Assembly (NCBI GenBank): GCA_002900995.3
Contig: CM035305.1
Location: forward strand, 930,001 to 994,000
Reading direction: 5' to 3'
DNA length: 64,000 bases
From: Ganoderma boninense
Lineage: Eukaryota; Basidiomycota; Agaricomycetes; Polyporales; Polyporaceae
This document shows positions 1 through 11,312 of this stretch, piece after piece; position 1 is the stretch's first letter; each line of letters begins with the position of its first letter. The translations under genes and the position numbers were made by a program. Below the pieces are notes generated by a model. It was not told where the DNA came from. It did not search any database and was given only the letters and a program-made list of their open reading frames with translations.

Positions 1-316
1 TACGAAGCGCCTTCCCCGACCCCGATCCCGACCCCGGTGGAGATTGGAAGCTTGGCTGACACGGTGTGGGGAATTTGTAGATGGTCGTCGAGATCGTCAA
101 GAACATCTTCCAGCTCCCGAACCTGCAGCGCGCCAAGGGCCCTGTCGGCACCATCGGCAAGCTGCAGGCGCAGAAGTTCGGCGTCGACTTTGACATGTAC
201 ACGGACAACGTTGGCCTTCCGAGCTACTGGCCTAACTCCTTGGTGGTCGCGGTGAGTCTGACGCGCCATCCTTCTGGTGGACTTGACTGACAGTGATTTC
301 ACAGTACGGAGCGTAA
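1..316 (+). CDS. C-terminal end of a Ppo-like fatty-acid dioxygenase / linoleate diol synthase (partial)
   Basis: This is the 3' end of a gene that starts before the window. The supported exons are 81-251 and 305-316, joined by a 53-nt GT-AG intron (252-304) and ending at a TAA (314-316). A short upstream exon (about 1-36) and a 44-nt intron (37-80) are likely, because the 81-251 frame hits stops just upstream. The visible protein contains NLQRAKGPVG and ends SYWPNSLVVAYGA. This resembles the last residues of the P450-like domain of fungal psi-factor-producing oxygenases, where NLRRAPGP is followed by a tyrosine/aspartate-rich stretch and a terminal SYWPF...KVRW. Those enzymes oxygenate linoleate to oxylipins. 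The match is from remembered family patterns over about 60 residues and contains no catalytic residue, so the family call is tentative. Confidence 0.5.
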
Positions 317-803
317 TCGCCACGATCTAATGACTGATGCTTTGGACGAATCTTGATGCTGGATGCACGATCTATGTTGAATGCTTGTTTTCTACGCTCT
401 TGGATTTGTAGTATATCATCAGACTCCGACAGCTGTCGATTTCTTGTGTACTGTTTCTCTTGTTTTGCACGACATTGTTACTTCCCCGTAATACATCGAG
501 AATAAATCTGCTTTCCATTGGAACTCAACCCCTTTGTTGCAGGGCTTGCATGGTAAAACCACTGCAAGAAATCCTGAGCAGCGAAGAGCAAGTACATACT
601 TTACTCATCAGGATGATGCTCGCACTTGGTGCCGATGCCGAAGATAGACGCGGCCCTCGTGCGCAGCCTCTGTTTCAACTCCGAGTCAGCCGTAAACGTG
701 TTTAGGGACCGAGCGCGTAGACGCCCGCTGGGCGCATTACAATTACAGGGGTGGCGGTTTCGCGGCATCAAATCTGCAAGCTTGAAGACTGTAAAGATAC
801 ATC
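317..803. other. Intergenic stretch, no gene seen
   Basis: This holds the 3' flank of the partial oxygenase-like gene and the 5' flank of the first Zn2Cys6 regulator. Both strands have only short ORFs without recognisable protein content. No RNA gene or repeat was seen. Confidence 0.6.
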
Positions 804-3800
804 ATGGCCCCTCTCAGGACTAACGACAAGGAACCTCAAGCTGGCACTACAGGTGACGGTGAGTCAAGGCAGAGGCGCAAGCCTGGGAGGGTGCCCGTTT
901 CTTGTGCGGAATGCAGGAGGTAAGTCCTGACAGTACTAGTGATGTGGCCGAACAGAAATGCCGACCGGTGACTCGCGTTGTTCTATGAATACAGGCTCAA
1001 GTTGCGTTGCGATCGACAGGTAAGCACATATGCTTCATTCTGACCCACGGCACGCGGAATGTGTGTCCGTGTTGTCGACCAGGTGATCCTGATGCGAATT
1101 CGGCCACCGTGTAATCGTCGTAGGTCCCATGCGAATCGTGCACAAAGAGAGGGTGCGCGGCTTTGTGCCCAGACGGTACGCATTCATGGGAAGTCTCCTA
1201 CACGGGATCCTAATAACCATCGTGCACTGTTCATAAACAGGCTCGCTTCCTACAACCAAAGGGCCGAAGTGAGCTTCATATCATCCTTCGGACCTACTTT
1301 GATGGACGTGATGCTAATTCGTTGTTATATGCAGGGTGAAAGCAGCAGCAGAGGTCGAGGAACTGAAGGAAAAAGTGGCCAGCCTTGAAGCTGCTTTAAG
1401 GGCCCTCTCACAGGGGACCCACCCGCTACTCCGAGCGGATACTAACGATCAAAGCCCCGAGGACTCGTCATCTCCCTCTGGGAGCTCTGGGAGGGCAAGT
1501 GGTAGTGATGGCAATGATATTTCTCCCCCCGAGCAGGAGGCCCTCGACGAGGACGTGGAGGAGGCTCTTGATGCCTTCGGTGAGGCTTTCGTCTTCCGAA
1601 GTGCGTCCAAGGTTCTGATTACGTTGCTTTTCGCAGGGACTTTGACCCTCGGCAATAGAGGGGAGGCCAGATTCTTCGGCCAGACATCACGGACAGAGGT
1701 GGGTCTTGTTGATCTCAGTCGCTTGGCACTGTAGGTGCTAACCTAGACGTCTTTTACAGTATCTCATTCACGTATGCTCTCCACGAGCTGAACATCTTGA
1801 TTAAGGAAGCTGATCATTGCTTTTAGGCTCCTGAGAGGCTCCACCCGTTCGTCAACAAAGTCAACTTGCCTAGACTGTCATCCAATACTGTGAACGAGGC
1901 AATGAAAGAGCTTGATGTATTCTGTGACAACGAGAGTGTGGCCGACGAGGCCCTCGCATGCATGCCTTCTATGGAGCAAGCGCTTCGCATGTGCGATATC
2001 TTCTTCGAGAACTCTAAGTTCCTGTAAGCACATACGTTTTTCGTGCTCAGCGTTTTTTGTGCGTGTTCACATTCTTTGTCAGATGGCACCCCCTTCCGAG
2101 AGAGTACGTTTACACCGAGATCGTTTCGTTCCTTTATCAGCCACCGATGTGAGCAGTGTCGCCTTTCTCTTTCTAGCGAGCATCGTGCTGAACTTTCGCA
2201 ACGGTGCAGTGGCGAATACTGTCACGTCACAAAGAAGCACGCCCTCGCGCTGCTGTTTATGATATTTGCACTCGCTACCCTGTTCGACATGAAGATGCCT
2301 CCCTACTCGGCGGAAGCGATGGAATACTACATCCTAGCCCGTATCGCCTTGCGTTGGGCTCCGCCCACCTACGACACCACTTTAGCCGCAATTCAGGCGA
2401 TGGTGAGGCACCCCTACTTTCCATTAATAGAACCATCCGTTGAAACATACCTTTCCAGCTGTATATGGCGCAATATCTAGAAATGAGCGACTGTGAACCC
2501 GCTCACACCAGCTCACATAAATGTTGGGTGCAGACCCGCCACGTCTGTACTCTAGGATTCAGCGTACGGCTCTTCATAGCAGTCCAGAAAAGCTTTCGCT
2601 GACTAATTCCCTCGTACAGATTGGTCTTCGTAGGTGTTTGCTGAAACCCATGGCGACGAGGGTTTGACGTAGTCGAGTTTCGTTTTCAGATGTGTCTGGG
2701 TGTAAGTGGCGGTTGGACGAAGCTGCGACCGCTAAGCGAGGACGCGTCTTCTGGCAAATCTTCACGCAGGATACTTGGAACGTAAGTTCTTCTTGGTTGC
2801 TGAGCGAGACCTTTCTCTCACGCTGTGCAGAGCTTTGGATTTGGCCGACCTCCAAACATCAACCTCGCATTCGTCGATTGCGACATCCCGAAACCTGAAG
2901 AAATTATGGCCTCAAACGGAACATCCTGGTCCACGGAGTGTGAGCAGCTTGTATGAACCAAGCATTATGATGATCTCGCTCACTGCATTTCTGCGTACAT
3001 AGACCATGTCTGGACCTGGCAATTCGCAAAGCTCATGCATACAGTCATGACCGCTGCGTTCTCCGCGAAATCCACAACGTATTCAAGGATCATTGAGCTC
3101 GATAAGCGAATCCGCGACTTCCCGGACCCAGTGTGTATCAAACCACCAACCGGCCCTCCTCCGGCGAACGCAAACGCGTCGGATAATATCGCGCGGACGA
3201 TGCAAGCCCTGCTCGTTACGTTAATGAAAGACACGAGTACGGCGTGAAAATTCCGCGATTCCTTACCGATGCTGATACTCGAGTATGTAGCTCACCTCAA
3301 CCTTCATCGGACATACCTATCTCGGGCCTTGAAGGACTCTCCTGAGGACCCGCTGCGCCACAAGTACGGGGCGTCGGTCATGATCATCTACCGTTCGGTG
3401 TGGAGGATCCTGAATGCCTTCCAGACGGCCCGCCGGATAGCACCAGACACCACTGCCAGAATCACCCTTCCATGGTCACACTCTCTGTCGTGCGCCGTAC
3501 GTATCCGTCATGTAACATCATCACGAGCATCTTTAACCTACGGAATGCAGATTCTCTTGTGCCTTATTATCACTCGGGCTCCCACTTCGGGTCTTGCGAA
3601 CCCGGCACTTATAGAGCTAGACAAGATCTGCGAACTATTTGAGGAGGCCACAAACACGAGCCAGATTGCTTCCAACAACATCGTCCGTCGTCTCCTAGTT
3701 TGCCAAGGGCCATCCATTCACCAACTTATATCCCATTATTTTCCAGCACGTCCTGAGGAAACTGCGCAAGCAAGCGCACGCAGCCATCTCCCGAGTCATC

Positions 3801-4373
3801 GCCGAAGACGCGGCAGTCGTCAGCGCAGAGCTGGACCGCCTCGGCGGACGCACGCAGCTTCTCCACACCGTCAACGAGTTCGGCTTCGGCTGCTACCCGC
3901 TCGTCCCCCGCGACGCGCACCCCTTCGTCGGCCGCCAGAAGGAACGCTCCGTCTTCGAGACGCACGCGAACCCGAACGGCTACGTCCAGGGCTTCGTCGC
4001 CGAGGACCAGCGCATGGACGACCCGCCCCCGCCCCCCGCCGCGAACGCGCCGGCGTTCGGCGTCGACGCGAGCGAGATCAACTTCGACTTTATGGGCGGC
4101 ACCGCCGCGCAGCAGCAGCAGGGTCTGGATCCGCAGGGCTGCTTCATGCAGATGGTCCAGGAGGACTTCGCGCAGGGGTCGAACACGCAGAACGTCGACT
4201 GGATACAGAGCTTCTTGGAGATGACCGGGGGCGCGCCGCTGCCACAGCCGCAGACTCAGACCCAGAGTCAGGCGCAGGCGCAGGCGGCGGCGAATCCCCA
4301 GGCTGCCGCTGTCCCTACGCCGGCTGAGATGGACGCGACTTGGCAGGCGTTGGTCGCCCAGCTCGGGATTTGA
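804..4373 (+). CDS. Zn2Cys6 fungal-specific transcription factor, tandem copy 1
   Basis: Predicted nuclear DNA-binding regulator of 836 residues in 18 exons: 804-919, 995-1019, 1124-1175, 1241-1268, 1335-1579, 1637-1698, 1760-1771, 1827-2023, 2083-2148, 2210-2402, 2459-2563, 2620-2629, 2690-2781, 2831-2939, 3003-3236, 3291-3496, 3551-3682, 3747-4373. The binuclear cluster has cysteines at residues 34, 37, 44, 50, 53 and 58/62 after a basic RRKPGR stretch. A short coiled coil follows (VEELKEKVASLEAAL), as usual for dimerisation. The middle contains the Fungal_trans-type region (RFFGQTSRTEYLIHAPER, ALATLFD, YLEMSDCEPAH, QIASNN). The C-terminus is Pro/Gln/Ala-rich and ends ATWQALVAQLGI. Exons 7 (12 nt) and 12 (10 nt) are micro-exons. 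The next gene is a paralogue with nearly the same exon lengths. Target genes cannot be inferred. The start is the first ATG in frame with the cluster. Confidence 0.9.
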
Positions 4374-5089
4374 GGCGTGCGTAGGCGTGGTGCGGCCGCG
4401 GGCTTCTGCGTAGCGATGAGTGTATGACTAGTTGGCATTTCGACCTTTCGTCATGGTGTCCGCGTTGAGTTGTTTTGTGGTAGACGTATGCTTCCTGTGC
4501 AGCTGCGACATGGCAGTCTCTTGGCCCCACCTTGGTTCACTTCTCTCGCATTCCTTCCCGCCGAAGCCGCAATAGTAGGATCCGTCCGTTGTTGGCTTTT
4601 CGTAGTCTTTGCGAGGACGGGCATGAGAGCTGGACGAAGGCTGAAGCTCGAGGGTACGGACGTTTCTGGATGTGGCTGTAGAGAACGCCGCTAGTTATCA
4701 GTAGGAACAGGTAGGAACAGTTGTGGCCGTTGTGAATCTGATTCGGAAGAGTTGAGCGCTGCGTGGTCTGGAACACAGCATTCAATGGACGTGCAGATCT
4801 CCTTGCCCTCATCAATCGCTGACTCAACATGCCGCTCTCTCCAAGCTTCTTCCATGACTGATATAACTATGAAATTCCCGTCTTGAGCTTCTGCACCTCT
4901 CTCCAGCCCAATCCTACCTCAGATCAAATCGAACGCGCAGCGGAGCTGACAAACCTCCTCGAATAACTACTTCTCTTCTCGGTCTAGGAACACAACTCGT
5001 CTCGGAAGCCGCTAGTCGCTTGCGACGACTTAACTCCTTCTTCGACCGACGCGTTTGTGTGGAGGCTACCCTCCCGCACCCGCCTCGCT
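4374..5089. other. Spacer between the two tandem transcription-factor genes
   Basis: 716 bp holding the 3' flank of copy 1 and the promoter/5' leader of copy 2. A pyrimidine-rich tract (about 4870-5080) precedes the ATG at 5090, as is common for basidiomycete leaders. No other gene, repeat or RNA was seen. Confidence 0.6.
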
Positions 5090-8000
5090 ATGCCACCAGT
5101 GAAATCTTCGGACAAGGGTTCCCCGGAATCGGACCCGCCAAAGCAACGGAAGAGACCTGGCCGTGTCCCGGTCTCATGTGCGGAGTGCCGCCGGTGCGTT
5201 CCCCATCCGCTCTTTCGTGTGGCTGAGCAGAAGGGTTGATCCAGCTCCTTTCCGGGTTAAGGCTGAAGCTGCGTTGTGACCGCAAGGTGAGCCTTTGGCA
5301 TATCTCGCTTCCGAGGCGTTCCTTCGCGTACATCCACGCCTCCATCTCCATCTCGGGCAACACGCGTTCTAATGCAGCTACGAACCCTGTAGGTCCCGTG
5401 CGAGACGTGTACCAAGAGGGGATGCGCAGCGCTATGTCCGGACGGTAGGTCTATGGGATCTTCTGTGGGCGTCGTGGGCGCGACGCTGATTTCCTCGGCG
5501 GAGTCCAGGGTCGTTGATTACCGGTGGTAAAGGGACGAGGTACGCACCTCGACTTTCCCTCTGGAGTGTGGCGGGTGGAGCTGAACGGGAGAGTGCCCCA
5601 GGCAAGCTGTGGCGGATGACGAAGAGCTCAAGAAGAAGCTTGAACAGATGGAAACCCGTTCGAATGCATTGGAGACCGCGTTGCGAACGCTCCAAGCGAC
5701 TGTCTCTGACCTTCCCCACCCATTGCTGGAAGAGAACGCGGGGCCACCTGGTGCACGCTTCAGCGCGTCGCCTCCCGCGGACACTCCGGCTAGTAGTGGA
5801 GGCTCTCAACAAGTAGCGATGATGACTGATGAAGAGGACGTGTTGGACGCTTTTGGTACGTCTCTCCGATCTCCTTGATGAACAAGCCCTGTGCCAAACT
5901 TCACCAAGGAACTCTAACGTTGGGTCTGCGTGGAGAGACGCGTTTCTTTGGTCAGACCTCTCGTTCTGAGGTGCGCTCCTCCATATACTTCTGTTACGAA
6001 GTCTCACAGTTCTGTCGTCATGCAGTACCTCATCCATGTGAGCAGCTTTGCATCCTGTCTACCGCAAAGTATACCGAGCTTCCATAGGCTCCAGAACGAT
6101 GGACTGCGAATGAAAATATTCGGTTTCCACGGCTCTCCAAAGAGCTTGTGAAGGAGGCACACATCGAGCTCGATGTTCCCTGCCGAAGCAAGGAGATAGG
6201 TATCGAGATGATGAAACTACTTCCACCTCTTTCGCAAGCATGTCAAATGTGCGAGACGTTCCTGGAATACGGGAAATATGTGTGAGTGCCCAGTAGATCC
6301 TGTCTCCCCGCTGCTTCTCTCAACTCACAAGCGTTCCAGGTGGTACCCTCTCCCTCGAAATTACATCTTCGACGACGTAGTCTCCCTCGTTTATTCAAGC
6401 TGGAAAGACTCATCAGAGTGCAACATTGGGTCGACACACCTCCTTGGCTTAATGTGGATGATATATGCTCTGGCAACTCTCTTCGACGTCAATACCCCGC
6501 CGTATGCCATCGAGGCCCATGAATATTACCTTCTCTCCAGACTATCACTACGATTCGCCCCACCCGTATATGACACAACGCTTACCTCCATTCAGACCTT
6601 GGTATGCTAAACTGCCCCATCGAGCGAACAACGTAGTGCTGACTTCTTCGTTCAAAGATTTACATGTCTCAGTACCTCGAGATGAGCGACTGCGAGCCCG
6701 CACACACCCAATCCCATAAGGCGTGGATGACGATGGGCCATGCAGTAAAAATGGGACACAGCGTATGTTTTCCGCCCTCTCTGCGCAATCTCCATCAGTA
6801 ATGCGTCTCTGTAGATCGGCTTGCGTGAGTATCAAATCTGAGGAGACTGGTGTACCTCAACTGACTCCCCCCGTAGATATGAGCAGTTCCCGATGGCGCC
6901 TCTGCGATTCGGCGGCTCTACAACGCCATCGTGTTTTCTGGCAGTTGTTTTTCCAGGATACATGGCTTGTAAGTAATGCCTCATCATATATGACGTTGAT
7001 AACCAATCGCGACAGAGTTTTGGCTTCGGGCGGCCCCCAAGCATCAATCAGGCGTTCGTTGACTGCGAGATGCCCATGGAACCCGAAATACTCTCGAAGG
7101 AGCAGGACCTGCGCGAAGTCGGCTGTATGCATACTTCGCGCCTCTCTTTCGCCTTGCATTCAGTGCTGACGTTCGACGCCAGACCATATATGGACGTGGC
7201 AATACACGAAGCTCCTCCACACCATCATGACCACCGCGTTCGCAGCGAAGCCTCCCAGCTACACGAAGATCATGGAGCTTGACCGGAGGGTCCGCGATTT
7301 CCCGATCCCCGAATCGCTTCGTGTGCGATGTGGCATCAACGAGGACCCTGCACCTACAACTGCGTTGGTGATGCAGCGGGTGCTTGGAACGCTGCTTAAG
7401 GAGACGAGTGCGTAGCCTTCATCTTTCCCCGCGAAACTCGTTGACGTCGACGGCACCTAGCTCTGCTGAACTTGCACCGACCGTACTTCTGCCAGGCGCT
7501 TAACGACATGCCTCAGGACCCTTTGAGGCATCGGTATGGGCCGTCGGTGGTGGCAATCTACCGTTCTGCATGGCGGATTTTCTCCGCCACGCGCATCGCC
7601 TACAGGAGAGTTCCGACCATCGCTGCACGGATGGGCGTGCTGTGGTCGTACGCGTTGGCTGGCAGTGTACGTGTGATCTGTTCCACTCGCCGACTCTGAT
7701 CTGACTCCTCCACGACGTAGATTGTGATGTGTCTCCTTGTCATCCGTGCACCCACGACGAACCTCGCGAAATCCTCACTGACGGAGCTCGACGAGCTGTG
7801 TGCGCTGTTCGAAGAGGCCGCCGGACAAAGCCAGATTGCTTCAAATAATTTGGTAAGTGCAAATAATTCTTACCTCTGCATTACGTCCTCATCATGTAAT
7901 CTGAAAACTTTGGCCACCGCCAGAACGCGATGAAGAAGCTCCAGAAGCAGGCCCACGACGCCCTCAACAAGCTGCACGCGGCGGAGGAGATGGCCGGGAT

Positions 8001-8670
8001 CCACACCGAGCTCGAGCGGCTCGGGGGCAAAACCCACTTGTTCTGCTTCAGCACGCCCCCAGAAAAACCGCGCTGCCCGATCACCGAGGACGTCCAGCGC
8101 AGCGACGTCGCTGCCGCAGCCCCCGCTGACGGGCACCACAACGCCTCCCCGGCTGGCCCGTCGACGGTCGCGAACCCGCTCGTGCAAGCGTCGGGCGAGC
8201 CGCCACTGCAGCCGGACATGATCCACCCGACGATCATGGAGGACCTGCAGCGGTTCGACATGGACGGGTTCGACGGGTCGGGCGTGCCCGACTTCATCAT
8301 GGACCTCCCGCCCAGGATGTTCGACCCGCGCCAGGCGGTCGACTTTGCGGCGGCGTTCCCCGAGCTCGACTTCTCTTCGGTCGGGTTGGGGATGCCCGGT
8401 GTTAATGGGAGTCCCGCGGACGTGCAGTGGATGAACGGGGCGGGGGACTTGGGCATCGGGATGCATGACGTGAATGGGGTGGACGGGATGAATGGGGTGC
8501 ATGTTAACGGGGCTAATGGGGTGCATGGAGTGAATGGGGCCAATGGGCTTGGGGGCGTGAATGGGCATGGAGCACCTTCGAACCCGATGGGAGGTATAGA
8601 CATGAGTGCGACTGGGCCACCGGTGTTGGATGCGACTTGGCAGGCGTTGGTTGAGCAGCTTGGATTTTAA
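5090..8670 (+). CDS. Zn2Cys6 fungal-specific transcription factor, tandem copy 2
   Basis: Paralogue of the preceding gene: 873 residues in 17 exons (5090-5193, 5262-5286, 5393-5444, 5509-5539, 5602-5855, 5909-5970, 6026-6037, 6088-6281, 6340-6601, 6658-6762, 6815-6824, 6877-6968, 7016-7124, 7183-7407, 7461-7666, 7721-7852, 7924-8670). The zinc cluster is almost identical to copy 1, with cysteines at residues 30, 33, 40, 46, 49 and 54/58. A coiled coil (ELKKKLEQMETRSNALETAL) and the same Fungal_trans-type core follow (RFFGQTSRSEYLIHAPER, ALATLFDVNTPPY, YLEMSDCEPAH). Ten exons have exactly the same length as in copy 1, including the 12-nt and 10-nt micro-exons. Copy 2 lacks the intron at 2149-2209 of copy 1. 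The C-terminal exon has diverged: it is longer and carries Asn-Gly-Val repeats before the shared ATWQALVEQLGF end. Confidence 0.9.
8403..8575 (+). repeat. Asn-Gly-rich imperfect minisatellite inside copy 2
   Basis: An AATGGGG-containing unit recurs about every 12-24 nt in frame, giving repeated NGV/NGA/NGL motifs (GMNGVHVNGANGVHGVNG). It lies in the last exon of the second Zn2Cys6 gene and has no counterpart in copy 1, which has Gln/Ala repeats there. It looks like a slippage-expanded, disordered activation-type region. Confidence 0.7.
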
Positions 8671-9051
8671 GATCTTCGCGATGTACGGACGATGCATGCG
8701 CGGCCATTTCGGATTGAGGCATACCTGTATCACTAGCTACATATTTACCTTGTAATAGTTTTGTTGTCTTCCCTGTATCCACTCACATATGGGCAACTAT
8801 GTGGACCTGTAGGGGGTTCTCCCCGCTCTTTGGACTTGCAGAAGGGTAGTTAAGTGAAGATGAAATGGAGGAACGCGGCGCACGTGCGTGTGACGTAGCG
8901 CGAATCACGAAGTCGGAGGGCAGCAGGAAAGAAGACCAGGCAGCTTTACCGAGACCAACGCCTTGTGAGCTGTCCCGGCTTGGTTCCTTCCTTGCTACTT
9001 GCCAGTTCCCCTTCCCCCCCGCTGCGCGCACTGCGTCGTCGACGTGGTTCC
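8671..9051. other. Intergenic, no gene seen
   Basis: 381 bp between the end of the second Zn2Cys6 gene and the phosphotransferase ATG. It holds the presumed 3' UTR and a promoter with a CT-rich tract just before 9052. No other feature was recognised. Confidence 0.6.
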
Positions 9052-10736
9052 ATGGCTCGCACGGGCTACCTTCCCCAGCCAGCGCTAGACAACCTCAAAA
9101 AGTACTCTTACAAGGGTGTCGACAAGTCCGTCCTCGTTTCCTTGCATGCTGCACGCCCCATCCTCACAGTGCCCCACCTAGATCCCTCGTGTCGCGATTT
9201 GTCCTCCAGCCGTTCTGGACTTGGCTCGTCACACTATGGCCCACCTGGGTTGCGCCTAATACCGTACGCAAATCCCCTCCAGCAGTCCGGTTCTGGCCCC
9301 GCTGATTTCCTCATGCCTCCCTCGCATTCAAGATTACCCTCACGGGACTGAGCCTAGTTCTCATCAACTTCGCGACCTTGGTCTACTACGATCCCAAGTT
9401 CCTCTGCGAGAAGGAGGGCGCGGAGGGGCCCCCACACTGGATCTATTTCACGTACGTATGTCCGATAAGCTCGTGGACGCGATATGAGGCCTGAGCTGGC
9501 GCTGGGCAGATGGGCGGCAGGTCTGTTCCTATACCAGAGCCTTGATGCTATCGACGGCAAGCAGGCGCGACGGACGGGCATGGCTGGACCGCTGGGGGAG
9601 ATGTTCGACCACGGATGTGATGCGCTAAATACTACGGTATGTTCCCGCTTCGTTATGGTTTTCATATGAGCTGCGGCGTCAACTCCAATCCGTAGCTCGA
9701 GGTCATTCTGTGCGCTCGTGCACTCAACCTCGGCCGCTCTTGGTGGACTGTCGCTTCGCAAATCGCTACCCTCGCAAACTTTTACCTCACGACTTGGGAG
9801 GAGTACCACACCGGTATGGTCGCGTTACGTACACGTTTCCGTCACCCAAACTAACACCCAATTTCAGGCCAATTATACCTCGGCTTCTTCTCCGGTCCTG
9901 TGGAAGGCATCCTCTCCATTGTCGCCGTTTACGTCGTGACTGGCTTTACTGGTCAGTGCCACGACACCATTGATTGCTTTTAGGCTTGACATGTGAATGC
10001 GTCTCCTTAGGCCCCGAGTTTTGGGATCGCGACTTCCTTGCTACCACCCGTTTAGACAGATACCCCATCGTCCTAGAGTATGTCCCCAGGCTAGGCCTCA
10101 ACGACGCCTTCATGGTCCTCGGCGGTGTCGTCCTCGCGTACAACATCGTCACCAGCTACTACAATGTGTACAAGGCCCGCGTCCAGAACGGCTTGGGCCC
10201 CTTCCTCCCGCTGCTCCTGCTCCTCCCCTTCCCGATTTCGGTGGCTATCGAGGTCTTCTGGCTCAGCTCGCCGAGCTTCAAGGAATCCACCATTTTGAAC
10301 TCGACATTGTTTGTCCCGTTCTTGTGCACTTGGGGTCTGCAGTTCGCGCACCAGGTTTCGAGGATCATCCTGGCGCACGTCACGAAGCAGCCCTTCCCGT
10401 GGTGGGACGCGATGTGGATCTGGAGCATCGTCGGCGCGGTTGACGCGAATCTGCCACTGCTCATCAATCGGTATGTTCGAGATCTCATGTGTGTGTGCGA
10501 GATGCGTCCACTGACGGCGACGATGCAGCCCGTCGATGATCCAGAGCAACCTTCCGAGAACAGCGCTCTTCGTGTACGTCTCGCTCGCGGTGACGTTCTT
10601 GTCGTACGCACGGTTCTGCTACCTCGTCATCAACGATATCACGGAATACCTCGGCATCGCGTGCTTCACGGTGCGCAAGAAGGACAAGGCGGGCGACTGG
10701 GTCGCCGTGGGGGCCGCCAACGGCAAGAAGCAGTGA
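9052..10736 (+). CDS. EPT1: sn-1,2-diacylglycerol choline/ethanolamine phosphotransferase (CDP-alcohol phosphotransferase)
   Basis: Last step of the Kennedy pathway: transfers phosphoethanolamine or phosphocholine from the CDP-alcohol to diacylglycerol in the ER/Golgi membrane. 423 residues in 8 exons: 9052-9125, 9182-9263, 9333-9451, 9510-9636, 9696-9813, 9868-9951, 10011-10470, 10529-10736. The family signature DG-x2-AR-x8-G-x3-D-x3-D is complete ([20 protein letters not shown], then GCD) near residues 107-129. An N-terminal [16 protein letters not shown] segment is typical of EPT1/CPT1, and several hydrophobic membrane spans follow. The length matches the family. Sequence alone does not settle choline versus ethanolamine preference, so CPT1 is an equally valid name. 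The C-terminus is lysine-rich. Confidence 0.95.
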
Positions 10737-11174
10737 CTGCCGCTGCCGTACGGTTCGCGGGGAGCCTACGGAGGTGATATATTGGATACCTAATGACTGC
10801 GATGCCGTTCATGCGATTCACGACTGCATGACCATGACGGACGACAGACAGACTAATTGCACCAACATCCCTAGAAGACTAGTGCTCGGCTGCTCTTGAC
10901 ACACAAAAGTAGAGGCATCATGCATACCCCACCCAATGTCATGTCGTAGAAGAACCTTAGCTATTCTAATACACGTTTTGCTTTCTGCTGCTTTTTACGA
11001 ATCATGAAGCCTCTGTGCTGCCCCAAGCTTGTGACACCTACGCGTGGGGAGACGCCGGCGATTGAGTTATCGGGAAGATAAGATGGAAAGAAGATGTCGA
11101 TCGTCGAGTCAAGATGGGCAGCTGCTCGCAGCGAAAGAAATCCACTGCCACCAAACACAGTCCTCCGCGCGTGC
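10737..11174. other. Intergenic, 3' flank of EPT1 and promoter of HTS1
   Basis: 438 bp without a recognisable gene on either strand. Short GC-rich frames on the minus strand near 10961-11174 are antisense shadows of the HTS1 leader. Confidence 0.55.
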
Positions 11175-11312
11175 ATGCTCCGCCACGCCCGCACCGTCTT
11201 CTTCTCTCCCCTCCATCGATCTTGCAGGGCCTGCAGCCCCCCACCCCACCCCCTCGCCCCCCTCATACCCATATACCTCGCGCAGACAGCAGCAGCAGCT
11301 AGACGACGACAC
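11175..11312 (+). other. In-frame upstream extension of HTS1 encoding a likely mitochondrial presequence
   Basis: The ATG at 11175 is in the same frame as the HTS1 ATG at 11313, with no stop between them. It would add 46 residues beginning MLRHARTVFFSPLHRSCRAC. The extension is rich in Arg, Ser and hydrophobic residues and has no Asp or Glu, the usual character of a matrix-targeting presequence. Budding yeast HTS1 makes mitochondrial and cytosolic enzyme from alternative starts; the same arrangement is inferred here. A still earlier in-frame ATG exists at 11094, but its product begins with an acidic residue and is less presequence-like. Confidence 0.6.

Noticed and set aside
2149..2176. 28-nt intron in TF copy 1
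   Set aside because: It is too short for a spliceosomal intron. Using the later acceptor at 2209 gives a 61-nt intron and a protein that aligns with copy 2 almost without gaps.
7870..8733. Long antisense frames (240-287 codons) opposite the last exon of TF copy 2
   Set aside because: They mirror GC-rich, repeat-containing coding DNA of a well-supported exon and contain only Pro/His/Arg-rich low-complexity sequence.
10091..10611. Minus-strand frames of about 150 codons across EPT1
   Set aside because: They are fully antisense to exons 7 and 8 of the phosphotransferase and show no family resemblance.
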